Shown: positions 17,533 through 25,221 of the stretch, one piece after another
Numbering within the stretch: the stretch's first letter is position 1
Layout: the number at the start of each line of letters is the position of its first letter
DNA from: Paenibacillus naphthalenovorans
GTDB lineage: Bacteria > Bacillota > Bacilli > Paenibacillales > NBRC-103111
Reading direction: 5' to 3'
NCBI RefSeq assembly: GCF_900099895.1
Contig: NZ_FNDY01000008.1
Span: 124,001 to 188,000 of the forward strand
DNA length: 64,000 nt
Translations under genes and position numbers: made by a program
The notes under the pieces: model-generated
What the model was told of the DNA's origin: nothing
The model's input: the letters and a program-made list of their open reading frames with translations, nothing else
Databases searched by the model: none

Positions 17533-18009
17533 ATGGAATACGAAATCCCCAAAAAAGTGCAAACGTTAGGGGAAGACATACAGAAGAGCCAGCTCAAGTA
17601 TCATGACAGAGAAGTGCTCGTATCGAAGGAATTCACATTTGACAGCGCGCACCATCTGCATTGTTATGAGGGCAAGTGCAAAAGCCTCCACGGACATACG
17701 TATAAGCTCCAGGTGATCATGCGGGGCAAGGTGGACGAGCGGGGCATTACGATTGATTTTGCCGACATCAAACGAATAGCGAAAGCCCGCATCGTCGACA
17801 GGCTGGATCACCGTTATTTGAATGAAGTCCTGCCGCCGATGAACACCACGGCCGAAAACATGGTCGTCTGGATGTATGAGCAGCTGCGGGACGCTTTGGC
17901 AAGCGAAGGGCTGTACCCTGCGGTGCGGGTAGAGGAAGTCCGTTTATGGGAGACACCTACCAGCTACGCTTCGGTGACGGCTAGGTTGATGGGAGATGAA
18001 CTCTCTTGA
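17533..18009 (+). CDS. queD: 6-carboxytetrahydropterin synthase QueD
   Basis: First enzyme of the preQ0/queuosine pathway after GTP cyclohydrolase: converts dihydroneopterin triphosphate to 6-carboxytetrahydropterin. The 158-residue product has the PTPS fold markers: zinc histidines in FDSAHHLHCY and SLHGHTYKL, the catalytic Cys in KCKSLHGH, and the LWETPTSYA end motif. ATG at 17533 follows AGAGGTGA. First gene of the queD-queE-queC operon; overlaps queE by 4 bp. folE and queF are not nearby, so they must lie elsewhere. Confidence 0.95.
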   Translation: MEYEIPKKVQTLGEDIQKSQLKYHDREVLVSKEFTFDSAHHLHCYEGKCKSLHGHTYKLQVIMRGKVDERGITIDFADIKRIAKARIVDRLDHRYLNEVLPPMNTTAENMVVWMYEQLRDALASEGLYPAVRVEEVRLWETPTSYASVTARLMGDELS

Positions 18010-18713
18010 GTCAAGCTGCCGAACGTGTAGACATAAACGAGATTAAACTGCCCATGGTTGAAATTTTCGAGACGGTGGAGGGAGAAGGGTCGCGAGCGGG
18101 CTTCCCGACGGTATTTATACGTTTGTTCGGATGCAACCTGCGCTGCACCTGGTGTGATACCAAATACAGCTATCCGCCAGCGGAAGCGGAATTCGTGATG
18201 ACCATAGGCGATATCGTGGCGGAGGCAAGCCGTTATTCATCAAAGCATGTGTGTCTGACGGGCGGCGAGCCGCTGCTCTACGGGGACAGATCGACGGCTC
18301 TGATTGAAGCCCTGGCTGCCACCGGGAGATATACGGATCTGCATATCGAGACCAACGGAGCCATTGACCTTACCCCGTACCTGGAAAGGATCAAATCTCC
18401 GATTGTAAGGTATATTATGGATTACAAGCTGCCCGATTCCGGTGAAGAGGACAAAATGATTACAGCGAACCTGTCCAAGCTGCGTCCCCAGGACGAGCTG
18501 AAATTCGTGATCGGCAGCGACCGCGATTTTCTGGCGGCCAAAACGGTGCTCGAAACGTTCCCGACGGCTGCGCTGCCGCTGTTCAGTCCTGTATGGGAAA
18601 CGATGCCCCCTGACAAGCTGGTCCGTCTCATGCTGGAACACGGGTTGTCCCAGGTCAAGCTGAATATGCAGATGCACAAAATCATTTGGGACCCGGCGAT
18701 GCGCGGCGTATGA
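18006..18713 (+). CDS. queE: 7-carboxy-7-deazaguanine synthase QueE
   Basis: Radical SAM enzyme that contracts carboxytetrahydropterin to 7-carboxy-7-deazaguanine. The [4Fe-4S] site is CNLRCTWC (C-x3-C-x2-C), preceded by ETVEGEGSRAGFPTVFIRLFG; TGGEPLL is the SAM-contacting GGE motif. 235 residues, normal length. It starts with TTG at 18006, within the stop of queD (TTGA overlap), with GGGAGATGA as ribosome site. Translational coupling with queD is likely. Confidence 0.95.
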   Translation: MSQAAERVDINEIKLPMVEIFETVEGEGSRAGFPTVFIRLFGCNLRCTWCDTKYSYPPAEAEFVMTIGDIVAEASRYSSKHVCLTGGEPLLYGDRSTALIEALAATGRYTDLHIETNGAIDLTPYLERIKSPIVRYIMDYKLPDSGEEDKMITANLSKLRPQDELKFVIGSDRDFLAAKTVLETFPTAALPLFSPVWETMPPDKLVRLMLEHGLSQVKLNMQMHKIIWDPAMRGV

Positions 18714-18784
18714 GTGCGGCCGGGCTTTTCGGTTTGAAAGGACCAACCAACGATACGAGAGTAAAGGCAGGGATAGTATTGCAT

Positions 18785-19480
18785 ATGAAAAAGGCAGTTG
18801 TCATTTTAAGCGGCGGTTTGGACAGTACAACGTGCATGGGAATTGCACAAGAGGCCGGTTACGAACTGTATCCGATTACCTTCGATTACGGGCAGCGTCA
18901 AAGAAGAGAAATTGAGAACGCCCGGCAGGTGGCCGAATTTTACGGCGTGTCGGACAGGCATCGGGTGATTTCGCTCGGATTCCTTAAAGAATTCGGCGGC
19001 AGCGCGCTGACCGATGAATCGATCGAGGTGCCGCCGGCCGGGGAAAGTGGCGCGGTAGACTCCGAGATTCCGATTACTTATGTACCGGGGCGCAATCTGC
19101 TGTTCCTTTCGATCGCCACGTCTTATGCCGAGGTGAGCGGAGCAGAAGCGATCTATATCGGTGTCAATGCCCTAGATTACAGCGGCTATCCAGACTGCCG
19201 TCCGGAGTTTATCCGCAAGGTGCAGGAGGTCATGGCTCTTGCTACCCGCGTAGGTGTTGAAGGGGGGCCGATCCGGATTGAGACGCCGCTGATCCATTGG
19301 ACCAAAGCGGAGATTATCCGGGAAGGGATGCGGCTTGGCGTGCCGTATCAGCTTACGACCTCTTGCTATAACGGGCAGGAGGAGGCCTGCGGCGTATGCG
19401 ACAGCTGCCGTCTCCGGCTGAAAGGCTTTGCCGATGCGCAAGCAACGGATCCTGTTCCGTATCGGACCGGAAAGGAATAA
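18785..19480 (+). CDS. queC: 7-cyano-7-deazaguanine (preQ0) synthase QueC
   Basis: ATP-dependent conversion of 7-carboxy-7-deazaguanine to preQ0. The 231-residue protein begins with the PP-loop SGGLDSTT (about residues 9-16), has TYVPGRNLLFLS and the C-terminal zinc site with four cysteines in CYNGQEEACGVCDSCRLRL. ATG at 18785 matches the family start; ribosome site AGGCAGGGA is weak and somewhat distant. An in-frame TTG 6 bp upstream is an alternative. Last gene of the operon, followed by a clear terminator. Confidence 0.95.
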   Translation: MKKAVVILSGGLDSTTCMGIAQEAGYELYPITFDYGQRQRREIENARQVAEFYGVSDRHRVISLGFLKEFGGSALTDESIEVPPAGESGAVDSEIPITYVPGRNLLFLSIATSYAEVSGAEAIYIGVNALDYSGYPDCRPEFIRKVQEVMALATRVGVEGGPIRIETPLIHWTKAEIIREGMRLGVPYQLTTSCYNGQEEACGVCDSCRLRLKGFADAQATDPVPYRTGKE

Positions 19481-19531
19481 AAAATCCGGCACTCCAGGTT
19501 CAAATGAGCCTCAAGTGCCGGATTTTTTTAC
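19481..19531. terminator. Bidirectional terminator between queC and the DUF1450 gene
   Basis: AAAATCCGGCACT (19481-19493) pairs with AGTGCCGGATTTT (19514-19526), flanked by A and T runs suited to both directions. Confidence 0.92.
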
Positions 19532-19532
19532 G

Positions 19533-19790
19533 TTAATGCTTCAATTCCTTTTCGATCTTTTCGATCAGTTGTTCCGAACTGGCGGCTTCCATATATTCCG
19601 ATTCGTAACCGAACCATTTCTTAGGGCGGTTAACAATGACAAACGGGTTAAGCTTGCATCGTTCGCAGTGGTCCAGACAGCCTCTTACTTTTTGGATAAG
19701 ATGAGGATGGTTATCTTCCATATGTTCATAGGTTTGTGTATTCTTCAGCCGCAGATTATTGCTGCAATATTCTATAAAGACGGATCTCAA
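19533..19790 (-). CDS. DUF1450 (YuzB-like) small protein
   Basis: An 85-residue protein. The DUF1450 pattern is visible: an early Cys (VFIEYCSNNL), then CLDHCERCKLNPFVIVNRP with a C-x3-C-x2-C cluster that may bind a metal or Fe-S cluster, and a C-terminal helix (SEQLIEKIEKEL). Function unknown. TTG at 19790 is chosen because AAGGAT lies 9 bp upstream and the product then begins like YuzB (MRSVFIEYC); the GTG at 19799 is too near the ribosome site. Confidence 0.7.
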   Translation of the reverse strand: MRSVFIEYCSNNLRLKNTQTYEHMEDNHPHLIQKVRGCLDHCERCKLNPFVIVNRPKKWFGYESEYMEAASSEQLIEKIEKELKH

Positions 19791-19910
19791 TGACAGCACA
19801 TCCTTATCCGGGAATCAGCTTAGAGAACTTCACGACGGTTGTAATTATATCGATGTACCCGAGCCTCGTCAACAAAAGGGGGATGTGATGCCGAATATCG
19901 CCATCGGAAT

Positions 19911-20363
19911 TTATTTTTCGTGATCATATGTAAACGTGGTTCCAACCTCCGGATCGTGCTCCGGAGAGTGCCGTTCCTGGCCTTGCAGCTTTTTTTGTTT
20001 CCAGAAGAGGACGGTAAGCATCCGTTCAATCCATTCCTTATCCGTAGGGGTAAGCTCAATGCCGTCAAAAACAAGATCATTCTCGCGAAGAAACCTCCGC
20101 AAGTTAATGTGGGTCTTTTTATAGTTGCGGTTTTCATGCTCTACGGATGATTTGTCCAGGTAGCCGGCGATCTGCATCAGCTCGGTGTAAGGGATATTCA
20201 GCCCTTCCGACAGCTTCATCAGCACGTCGGGTGAGGGAACGCCGCGGTTCCCGTTCTCCAATTGGGAGATGTAGGCCGCCGAGACGCCGGACCGGTCCGC
20301 CAGCTCGCGTATCGTGAACCCTTTCATTTTGCGCATATCTTTTAACTGATCATAGAAATCCAT
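19911..20363 (-). CDS. XRE-family transcriptional regulator
   Basis: A 150-residue protein with an N-terminal Cro/CI-type helix-turn-helix (about residues 4-62: FTIRELADRSGVSAAYISQLENGNRGVPSPDVLMKLSEGL). The rest is helical and unrecognised; near the end RMLTVLFWKQKKL. The ATG at 20363 has AGAGGTTG upstream. An in-frame start 87 bp earlier would add a hydrophobic stretch encoded by the AT-rich promoter DNA and is rejected. It is divergent from the Cys-rich miniprotein gene. ATACAAT repeats lie in the shared intergenic region and may be its operators (inference). Confidence 0.88.
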   Translation of the reverse strand: MDFYDQLKDMRKMKGFTIRELADRSGVSAAYISQLENGNRGVPSPDVLMKLSEGLNIPYTELMQIAGYLDKSSVEHENRNYKKTHINLRRFLRENDLVFDGIELTPTDKEWIERMLTVLFWKQKKLQGQERHSPEHDPEVGTTFTYDHEK

Positions 20364-20579
20364 AGGCAACCTCTCATTAAAAGGATAAAAAACGAACAGG
20401 TAAACAAAGGTTAACAATATTATAATATCAGTATACAATAGCAAATACAATGTCGGACCAACGAATCATTGGCCGATGGATGATATTTAAGTTTTTTTGC
20501 GAAATTTCGTAACTTTCTGTAGAGTTTTGGATACAAATTGTATATAATTGTCGTATAAGTCAAAAAGGAGTCGGGCATT
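20364..20579. promoter_or_regulatory. Divergent AT-rich control region with ATACAA/TTGTAT elements
   Basis: Between the XRE gene (minus) and the Cys-rich gene (plus). Two direct ATACAAT copies lie at 20433-20439 and 20445-20451, and a 13-bp dyad ATACAAATTGTAT at 20531-20543, its right arm touching a TATAAT box (20543-20548). Fits a regulator binding near both promoters; the dyad overlaps the -10 region and would repress. Confidence 0.4.
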
Positions 20580-20744
20580 ATGTACTATTGTATTTTATGC
20601 GAAGAGATCCATACGTTGAAATATTCCGAATGTGAAACCGTTTTTTCATCCGGATTCCATTACTATAATCTTACCCTTTACAATGCAGGCATGTGCCAGT
20701 GTGAGTACTGCCATCTGGAAGAGGAGCATTCGGCTTCAGCCTAA
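20580..20744 (+). CDS. Cys-rich miniprotein (54 aa), hypothetical
   Basis: A short gene with AAAAAGGAG ahead of its ATG. The product begins MYYCILCEEIHTLKYSECE and ends with GMCQCEYCHLEEEH. Two CxxC-type pairs (CILC; CQCEYC) and a final His suggest a zinc-ribbon-like metal site. It has no membrane segment. Not recognised as a named family. Its promoter box TATAAT lies at 20543-20548 and is overlapped by a dyad that the divergent XRE regulator might bind. Confidence 0.65.
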   Translation: MYYCILCEEIHTLKYSECETVFSSGFHYYNLTLYNAGMCQCEYCHLEEEHSASA

Positions 20745-20883
20745 GGCCGGTTGACATCTCGTCGGGATCTCCTGAACCGGCTTTACAGCGGCCGGCCGTT
20801 TGGCCTGCGGCAAAGGGTTCTCCCGATCTTGGTTGCAACGCGATATTCCTGCCTAAGGACCGTTTTCGGTGAAAAAAGACCAA

Positions 20884-20901
20884 GGGACCCTTACGGGTCC
20901 C
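20884..20901 (-). terminator. Terminator of the decayed SLH gene
   Basis: GGGACCC TTAC GGGTCCC hairpin; on the minus strand it is followed by TTGGTCTTTTTTC. Confidence 0.75.
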
Positions 20902-20907
20902 GAAGTT

Positions 20908-21430
20908 TTAGTTTGGTAAGAGACTCAGATGTCGGAATTCCTTGTAATCCATCGAATTTCTCAGCACCTCGATGATCTGCACGGATCATGCCCCATCCCC
21001 CATTAAACCATCTACGGACCAATTCATTTGACCCACGGAGATCTCGTCGTATTTGAAACGAGTGCATCGTTAAAATCACCGGCCTTGTATATCCCTGCTG
21101 TTTGTGCGGCATTCACATACGGTGTATCCCAATTACCTGATGCTGTACCGACATCCAGTGCCAATGCGGAAGCTAGCATTTTAACGAATTCTGCTCGAGA
21201 AACCTTGTTGTTAGGGAGAAAGTTTCCGTCAGGATAACCATCAACATAACCGCGCTTAACGGCTTGAACGATGCTGGATTCCGCCCAGTGGCCTGCAATG
21301 TCTTTGAAGCTATTTCGGATGACCTTATTTAATATCATCGGCGAGTGCAGCGGTTGCTGTTTGAGTACCAGCTGGTGCTTGTGCGGACAAGAGTGTAAGT
21401 GCGGCCATGCAAATGAATAGTGTTCTTCAT
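20908..21430 (-). pseudogene. SLH-domain (S-layer homology) protein, frameshifted remnant
   Basis: A start ATG at 21430 with AGGAGG upstream begins a signal peptide (FICMAALTLLSAQAPAGTQT) that is out of frame with the ATG codon by a small indel. It also ends at a stop before a second frame resumes with one SLH motif (SFKDIAGHWAESSIVQAVKR to about AGIYKAGDF). A further shift near 21040 leads to a last segment ending LRNSMDYKEF. So at least two frameshifts and a truncation: a full SLH protein usually carries three such motifs. The signal peptide and terminator survive, which points to recent decay. Confidence 0.75.
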
Positions 21431-21607
21431 TTTTTCCTCCTAGAGATCTTTTGGAACAGGAGTAAATGGTTAACAACAACACAACGACTAGACCTCCGGT
21501 CCGATCTATCCGGACGTTATCTAATTTTTAGATCGATTTGCTGTTCCGGTACATTTTTCATTACAATTAGATAGAAGAATAAATCGCGGGAGAGGGTGTG
21601 GATAACG

Positions 21608-22225
21608 GTGTTCAGCCGGACAGAGAGCTTAAAACAATATATCAAGTGGTACCCCGTCACTGCGGTTTTGATCTGTATTCATATCATTCTGGTGGGTCTG
21701 ATGGAATGGTTCGGTTCATCCCAGGATACCGTTACATTGATTCAATTCGGAGCATTATATGACCTGCCGAATCTGGAACCGGAAGCGTGGCGGTATTTTA
21801 CGGCGATGTTTTTGCATATCGGATTCGCTCATCTGCTCTTTAATTGCTTTGCTTTATACGTGTTTGCGCCGCCGCTGGAGCGAATGCTTGGAAAATGGAG
21901 GTATGCGCTGTTTTATCTGGTGTGCGGCTTGGCCGGGAACCTCGTCAGCGCCTGGTTTCATCAAGACTATTTTGTCTCGGCCGGCGCATCGGGCGCGATT
22001 TATGGCATTTATGCCGCATATTTATATTTGGCCGTGTTCCGCAAAGATATCATCGACCACCAGACGAAGCAAGTCGTGCTTACGATTATCGGAGTCGGAT
22101 TTATCTACTCCATCGTTGTTCCGGATATCGATATTTATGCCCATCTGGGAGGCTTTCTCGGAGGGCTGGCGGCGATGGCACTGATCGTGCTTTTTATAAA
22201 AAGAAGAACCCGGAGATCAGCTTAG
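21608..22225 (+). CDS. Rhomboid family intramembrane serine protease
   Basis: A 205-residue polytopic membrane protease. Six hydrophobic segments span most of the chain. The catalytic Ser lies in SAGASGAIYGIY (GxSG) and the catalytic His in DIYAHLGGFLGGLA near the C-terminus. The upstream HIGFAHLLFNCFALYVF contains the conserved His-rich HxxxN helix. GTG at 21608 is preferred over GTG 21596, which would abut the ribosome site GGGAGAGG; 21608 leaves 12 bp. Substrates are not predictable. Monocistronic, with a hairpin after it. Confidence 0.92.
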   Translation: MFSRTESLKQYIKWYPVTAVLICIHIILVGLMEWFGSSQDTVTLIQFGALYDLPNLEPEAWRYFTAMFLHIGFAHLLFNCFALYVFAPPLERMLGKWRYALFYLVCGLAGNLVSAWFHQDYFVSAGASGAIYGIYAAYLYLAVFRKDIIDHQTKQVVLTIIGVGFIYSIVVPDIDIYAHLGGFLGGLAAMALIVLFIKRRTRRSA

Positions 22226-22241
22226 AAAAAGAGGCAAGGCC

Positions 22242-22288
22242 AAATGCAGGCGCCAAAGGTGAACAACACTTGTTCTCCAGGCGCTTTT
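22242..22288 (+). terminator. Terminator after the rhomboid gene
   Basis: GGCGCC-type outer pairs and GGTGAACAA / TTGTTCTCC arms, followed by GCGCTTTTTTT. Confidence 0.75.
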
Positions 22289-22335
22289 TTTGTCGAAGAA
22301 AAGACATAAAAATATACAATAGTGAACTTATTTGG

Positions 22336-22378
22336 TTGCATTAGTAAATTAAAGTGGTATAATTGTAAGTGGTATAAT
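22336..22378 (+). promoter_or_regulatory. Promoter of small XRE regulator with a duplicated -10 block
   Basis: TTGCAT at 22336-22341, 16 bp, TATAAT at 22358-22363. The 12-bp block AAGTGGTATAAT occurs at 22352-22363 and again at 22367-22378, 3 bp apart, so the -10 box itself is duplicated. It may be an operator with two adjacent half-sites or two start points. Confidence 0.5.
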
Positions 22379-22414
22379 AAAAAAGTAGGTTTGTGAAAGT
22401 TTGGGGGGCTGAAA

Positions 22415-22621
22415 ATGAAAATTAAAGCCAAAACGAACGCCATCGTAAGAGCGCGGATTGTCAAAGGGATGACACAGCGGGAGCTTGCAAAATTATCGGG
22501 CTTAAGCTATGCATACATCAGCCTGCTGGAGCGTTCGGTCAAACCTGTCGGGCCCGCCACCGCCAAGAAGCTCAGCGAGCTGTTGGAACAGCCGATGGAG
22601 GAGCTGTTTAACATCGAGTAA
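22415..22621 (+). CDS. Small XRE-type DNA-binding protein (68 aa)
   Basis: Almost entirely a helix-turn-helix domain: VRARIVKGMTQRELAKLSGL followed by SYAYISLLERSVKPVGPAT. Residues 10-62. The LEQPMEELFNIE end is typical of the SinR/phage-repressor-like single-domain regulators. Ribosome site GGGGGG before the ATG. No neighbour is an obvious target; the duplicated promoter block just upstream suggests self-regulation (inference). Confidence 0.85.
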   Translation: MKIKAKTNAIVRARIVKGMTQRELAKLSGLSYAYISLLERSVKPVGPATAKKLSELLEQPMEELFNIE

Positions 22622-22694
22622 ACCTGCGCCGGACGGATGCCGATTGCCGACATGGAGTGCAGCATAGCCGCATCCGGACTTTGTTCATATAATT

Positions 22695-22736
22695 ACGGCA
22701 GTCGGAAGCTTTCTGTCTCTGTCTCCGGACTGCCGT
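22695..22736. terminator. Hairpin between convergent XRE and GGDEF genes
   Basis: ACGGCAGTC (22695-22703) pairs with GACTGCCGT (22728-22736); no T tail, so termination strength is unclear. Confidence 0.45.
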
Positions 22737-22753
22737 CACTGCGCTCGCTGAGT

Positions 22754-23896
22754 CTAAAAGCCTACGACTTTGTTTTTTCCGGTCGTTTTGGCTTGGTACA
22801 TCGCTTCATCTGCCTGCTTGATCAGTTCCTCCGCTGTTACCCCTTTGGAATAATAGCTGTAGCCCACACTGACGGTAACGTTCGTTTCCTCTTCGACCCT
22901 TGAACGTATCCGCTCTGCCAGACTTTCCGCCTTCGTATCCGGATCCGTGATCAGCACGACGATTTCCTCACCGCCGTAGCGCCCGCAAATGCCGGCATCC
23001 TCTGTTTCCTCCTTCACGATTTGGGCGACCTTTTTTAATGCCAGATCCCCCATCTGATGGCCTTTCGTATCGTTTAATTTTTTGAAATTGTCAATATCGC
23101 TGAAAAGTACGGCTACCGGCACACGTTGCTGTACGTATTGCTTCACCCGGTTTTCAAAATATTTGCGGTTATACAGCCGGGTCAGTCCGTCGGTAATGGA
23201 CGATATATAAATGGCTTGCATCAGCTCGATGACGCGTTCGAAGATAAACAGAAACAGCACGATATGGAATGCAAAAGGGATGGTTCGTTCCAACAGATCC
23301 AGCGCACGCTGACTTCCGTTAAAGAGATAAAGATTGGCCATATGCACGGTATGCATCACGAAATAAACAGTTAGCATCAGCTGGTATTTGGCGTTTTGTC
23401 CGATTCTCGGATTCACCAGCATAAAGCTTACAAAAATAAGAATAAACAAATACAGCTCCATGCCGAGCGGGCGCAGAAGCGCATGATGTTCCTCGCTGCT
23501 CTGAAGCCAGATTGGAGCATACCAATAGGTTAGTGCTGCCGCAACGCTTAAAGCGCCGGACAAGAAAAAAACGACAATATCTCTTTTGCGCGTGACATTA
23601 TACAGCTGATACATTCCGATATTCATCATAACAAAGGCGAGCACTTTAAGCACAAGCGCCGTAAATGTCTGCACATCGCCCGTATTGTGCGATAACGTCT
23701 GGTGAACTAATTGGCCGTACTGCAGGAGAAAAATACCAAGTGCCACGACCATGGAGAGGTAGCCGATTTTGCGGCGGGTGATCAGAAGGCGGATCGAAAC
23801 GAACATCGTCATCCCTATAATTACAATCAGCATGGAGTGCAGGAAAACCGGCCCTGCAGGTCCGAAAAACATATCCGATATCGTGAAGTTGTCCAT
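22754..23896 (-). CDS. GGDEF-domain diguanylate cyclase-like membrane protein
   Basis: A 380-residue protein with six or seven N-terminal membrane segments (about residues 15-215) and a C-terminal GGDEF domain (about 220-378). The domain has SSITDGLTRLYNRKYFENR, LFSDIDNFKKLNDTKGHQMGD and the signature as RYGGEEIVV, that is GGEEI in place of GGDEF/GGEEF. The catalytic E residues are kept; the final aromatic is replaced by Ile. No RxxD I-site is seen at the expected place before the signature, so feedback inhibition by c-di-GMP is unlikely. May make c-di-GMP or be an impaired enzyme or sensor. The N-terminal membrane domain is a likely sensor of unknown ligand. Confidence 0.85.
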   Translation of the reverse strand: MDNFTISDMFFGPAGPVFLHSMLIVIIGMTMFVSIRLLITRRKIGYLSMVVALGIFLLQYGQLVHQTLSHNTGDVQTFTALVLKVLAFVMMNIGMYQLYNVTRKRDIVVFFLSGALSVAAALTYWYAPIWLQSSEEHHALLRPLGMELYLFILIFVSFMLVNPRIGQNAKYQLMLTVYFVMHTVHMANLYLFNGSQRALDLLERTIPFAFHIVLFLFIFERVIELMQAIYISSITDGLTRLYNRKYFENRVKQYVQQRVPVAVLFSDIDNFKKLNDTKGHQMGDLALKKVAQIVKEETEDAGICGRYGGEEIVVLITDPDTKAESLAERIRSRVEEETNVTVSVGYSYYSKGVTAEELIKQADEAMYQAKTTGKNKVVGF

Positions 23897-24064
23897 GAAA
23901 AGTGGCAGGCCCCCATTATCAAACGGTTACATATGACCCATTATACCAAACATATATTCGAGCAGGGAAGTCTTGTAGTCCTTTTCCATACCTGATAGGA
24001 TTAGGATGAAGAGACATGCGGGACAGCCGCAACAACAACGGGAAGACCGGAGGTAGGTCTGCTA

Positions 24065-25195
24065 ATGCGCATATTGCAAGCTTTGTTTTTTCCCCCGGAG
24101 CAGCCGGGCGGGGTTTCCTCCATGGTTCCCTTCATGCTGGAGCGCTTCAACAAACGGGGCTGGGAAATGGAACTGTTTTCCTTGCCCAAGAGGGTGCGAG
24201 GCAAAGGCGGCGAAGAGGTTCATTTCTCTACGTTCGATTGGGAGCCGTACGCCGGAAATCCGGTAGTCGATAAATATATTCAGACGATAAAGGACTATAT
24301 ATGGTGGACAAAGCTTCGCATCAAATCTTCTTACGATCTGATTCATGCCCATCATCCGATTGCCGGTCTCGTCATGAAACGGCTTTTTCCGGATACGCCG
24401 CTCATTATGACGATCCATTCCAGCTACGAGCGCGAATTGAAGCTAAACGGAAAAATTAGTGAAGACGGCCCGGAATACCAGTTTCTTACCTCGCTCTACA
24501 GGGAGCTTGAGGAGAAGGCGGACCAGCTGATCACCGTATCCAACTCATTCAAGCAGTATTTATCCGATTATGTGCAGGAGCCCGAGAAAATCGGAGTCAT
24601 TCCCAACGGATTCGACGAGAAAAGGTTTCGCCCGGTACATCATGAGAATCAGGTGCCTCAGCTGATCAGCGTCTGCCGCCTGGTTCCGGCCAAAGGGCTG
24701 GATACGCTGCTGTACGCTTGCGCGGAGCTGAAACGCAAGGGGCTGCCGTTCGTGCTTCATTTGATCGGAGACGGACCGATTCGTCCGGAGCTGGAGGCGC
24801 TGGCGCAAAAGCTGGGCATTTATGACGATACGATTTTTTACGGCTATATGCTTCACCCGGAAGATTTTATGCCGTTTTTCGATGTGTTTGTACTGCCTTC
24901 CCGCGCAGAAGCTTTCGGGTCGGTGTTCGCCGAGGCTGCGCTTTGCGGTCTTGCCCTCGTAGGGACGCGGGTCGGAGGAATCGCCGAGCAGATTGAGCAC
25001 GGCGTCAACGGTCTTCTGGTTCCCGTAGACGATGTGGCTGCGCTCGCGGCGGCGCTGGAGAAAGTGGCCGGCGACCCGATGTACCGGTATCAGCTGTCGA
25101 GGGTCGCGCTGGAGAAGGCGCTCAAATCGTATTCGATGACACGGATTGTTCAGCAGCTGCGCAGTGTGTACCGCAGCTACCGGAAAGACGCCTAG
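24065..25195 (+). CDS. Family 4 glycosyltransferase
   Basis: Retaining GT-B glycosyltransferase, 376 residues. N-terminal half: PPEQPGGVSSMVPFMLERF (acceptor loop), LIHAHHPIAGLV, and ITVSNSFKQYL. C-terminal half: VIPNGFDEKRF, VCRLVPAKGLDTLLYAC, LHLIGDGPIRPELEALA, and the GT4 E-x7-E segment LPSRAEAFGSVFAEAALCGL. Transfers sugar from a nucleotide sugar to a surface lipid or polysaccharide acceptor; the acceptor is not known. Start ATG with GGAGGT upstream. No wall operon is nearby. Confidence 0.9.
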   Translation: MRILQALFFPPEQPGGVSSMVPFMLERFNKRGWEMELFSLPKRVRGKGGEEVHFSTFDWEPYAGNPVVDKYIQTIKDYIWWTKLRIKSSYDLIHAHHPIAGLVMKRLFPDTPLIMTIHSSYERELKLNGKISEDGPEYQFLTSLYRELEEKADQLITVSNSFKQYLSDYVQEPEKIGVIPNGFDEKRFRPVHHENQVPQLISVCRLVPAKGLDTLLYACAELKRKGLPFVLHLIGDGPIRPELEALAQKLGIYDDTIFYGYMLHPEDFMPFFDVFVLPSRAEAFGSVFAEAALCGLALVGTRVGGIAEQIEHGVNGLLVPVDDVAALAAALEKVAGDPMYRYQLSRVALEKALKSYSMTRIVQQLRSVYRSYRKDA

Positions 25196-25221
25196 ATTTC
25201 TTATGAAAGGTCGTGAGAAGC

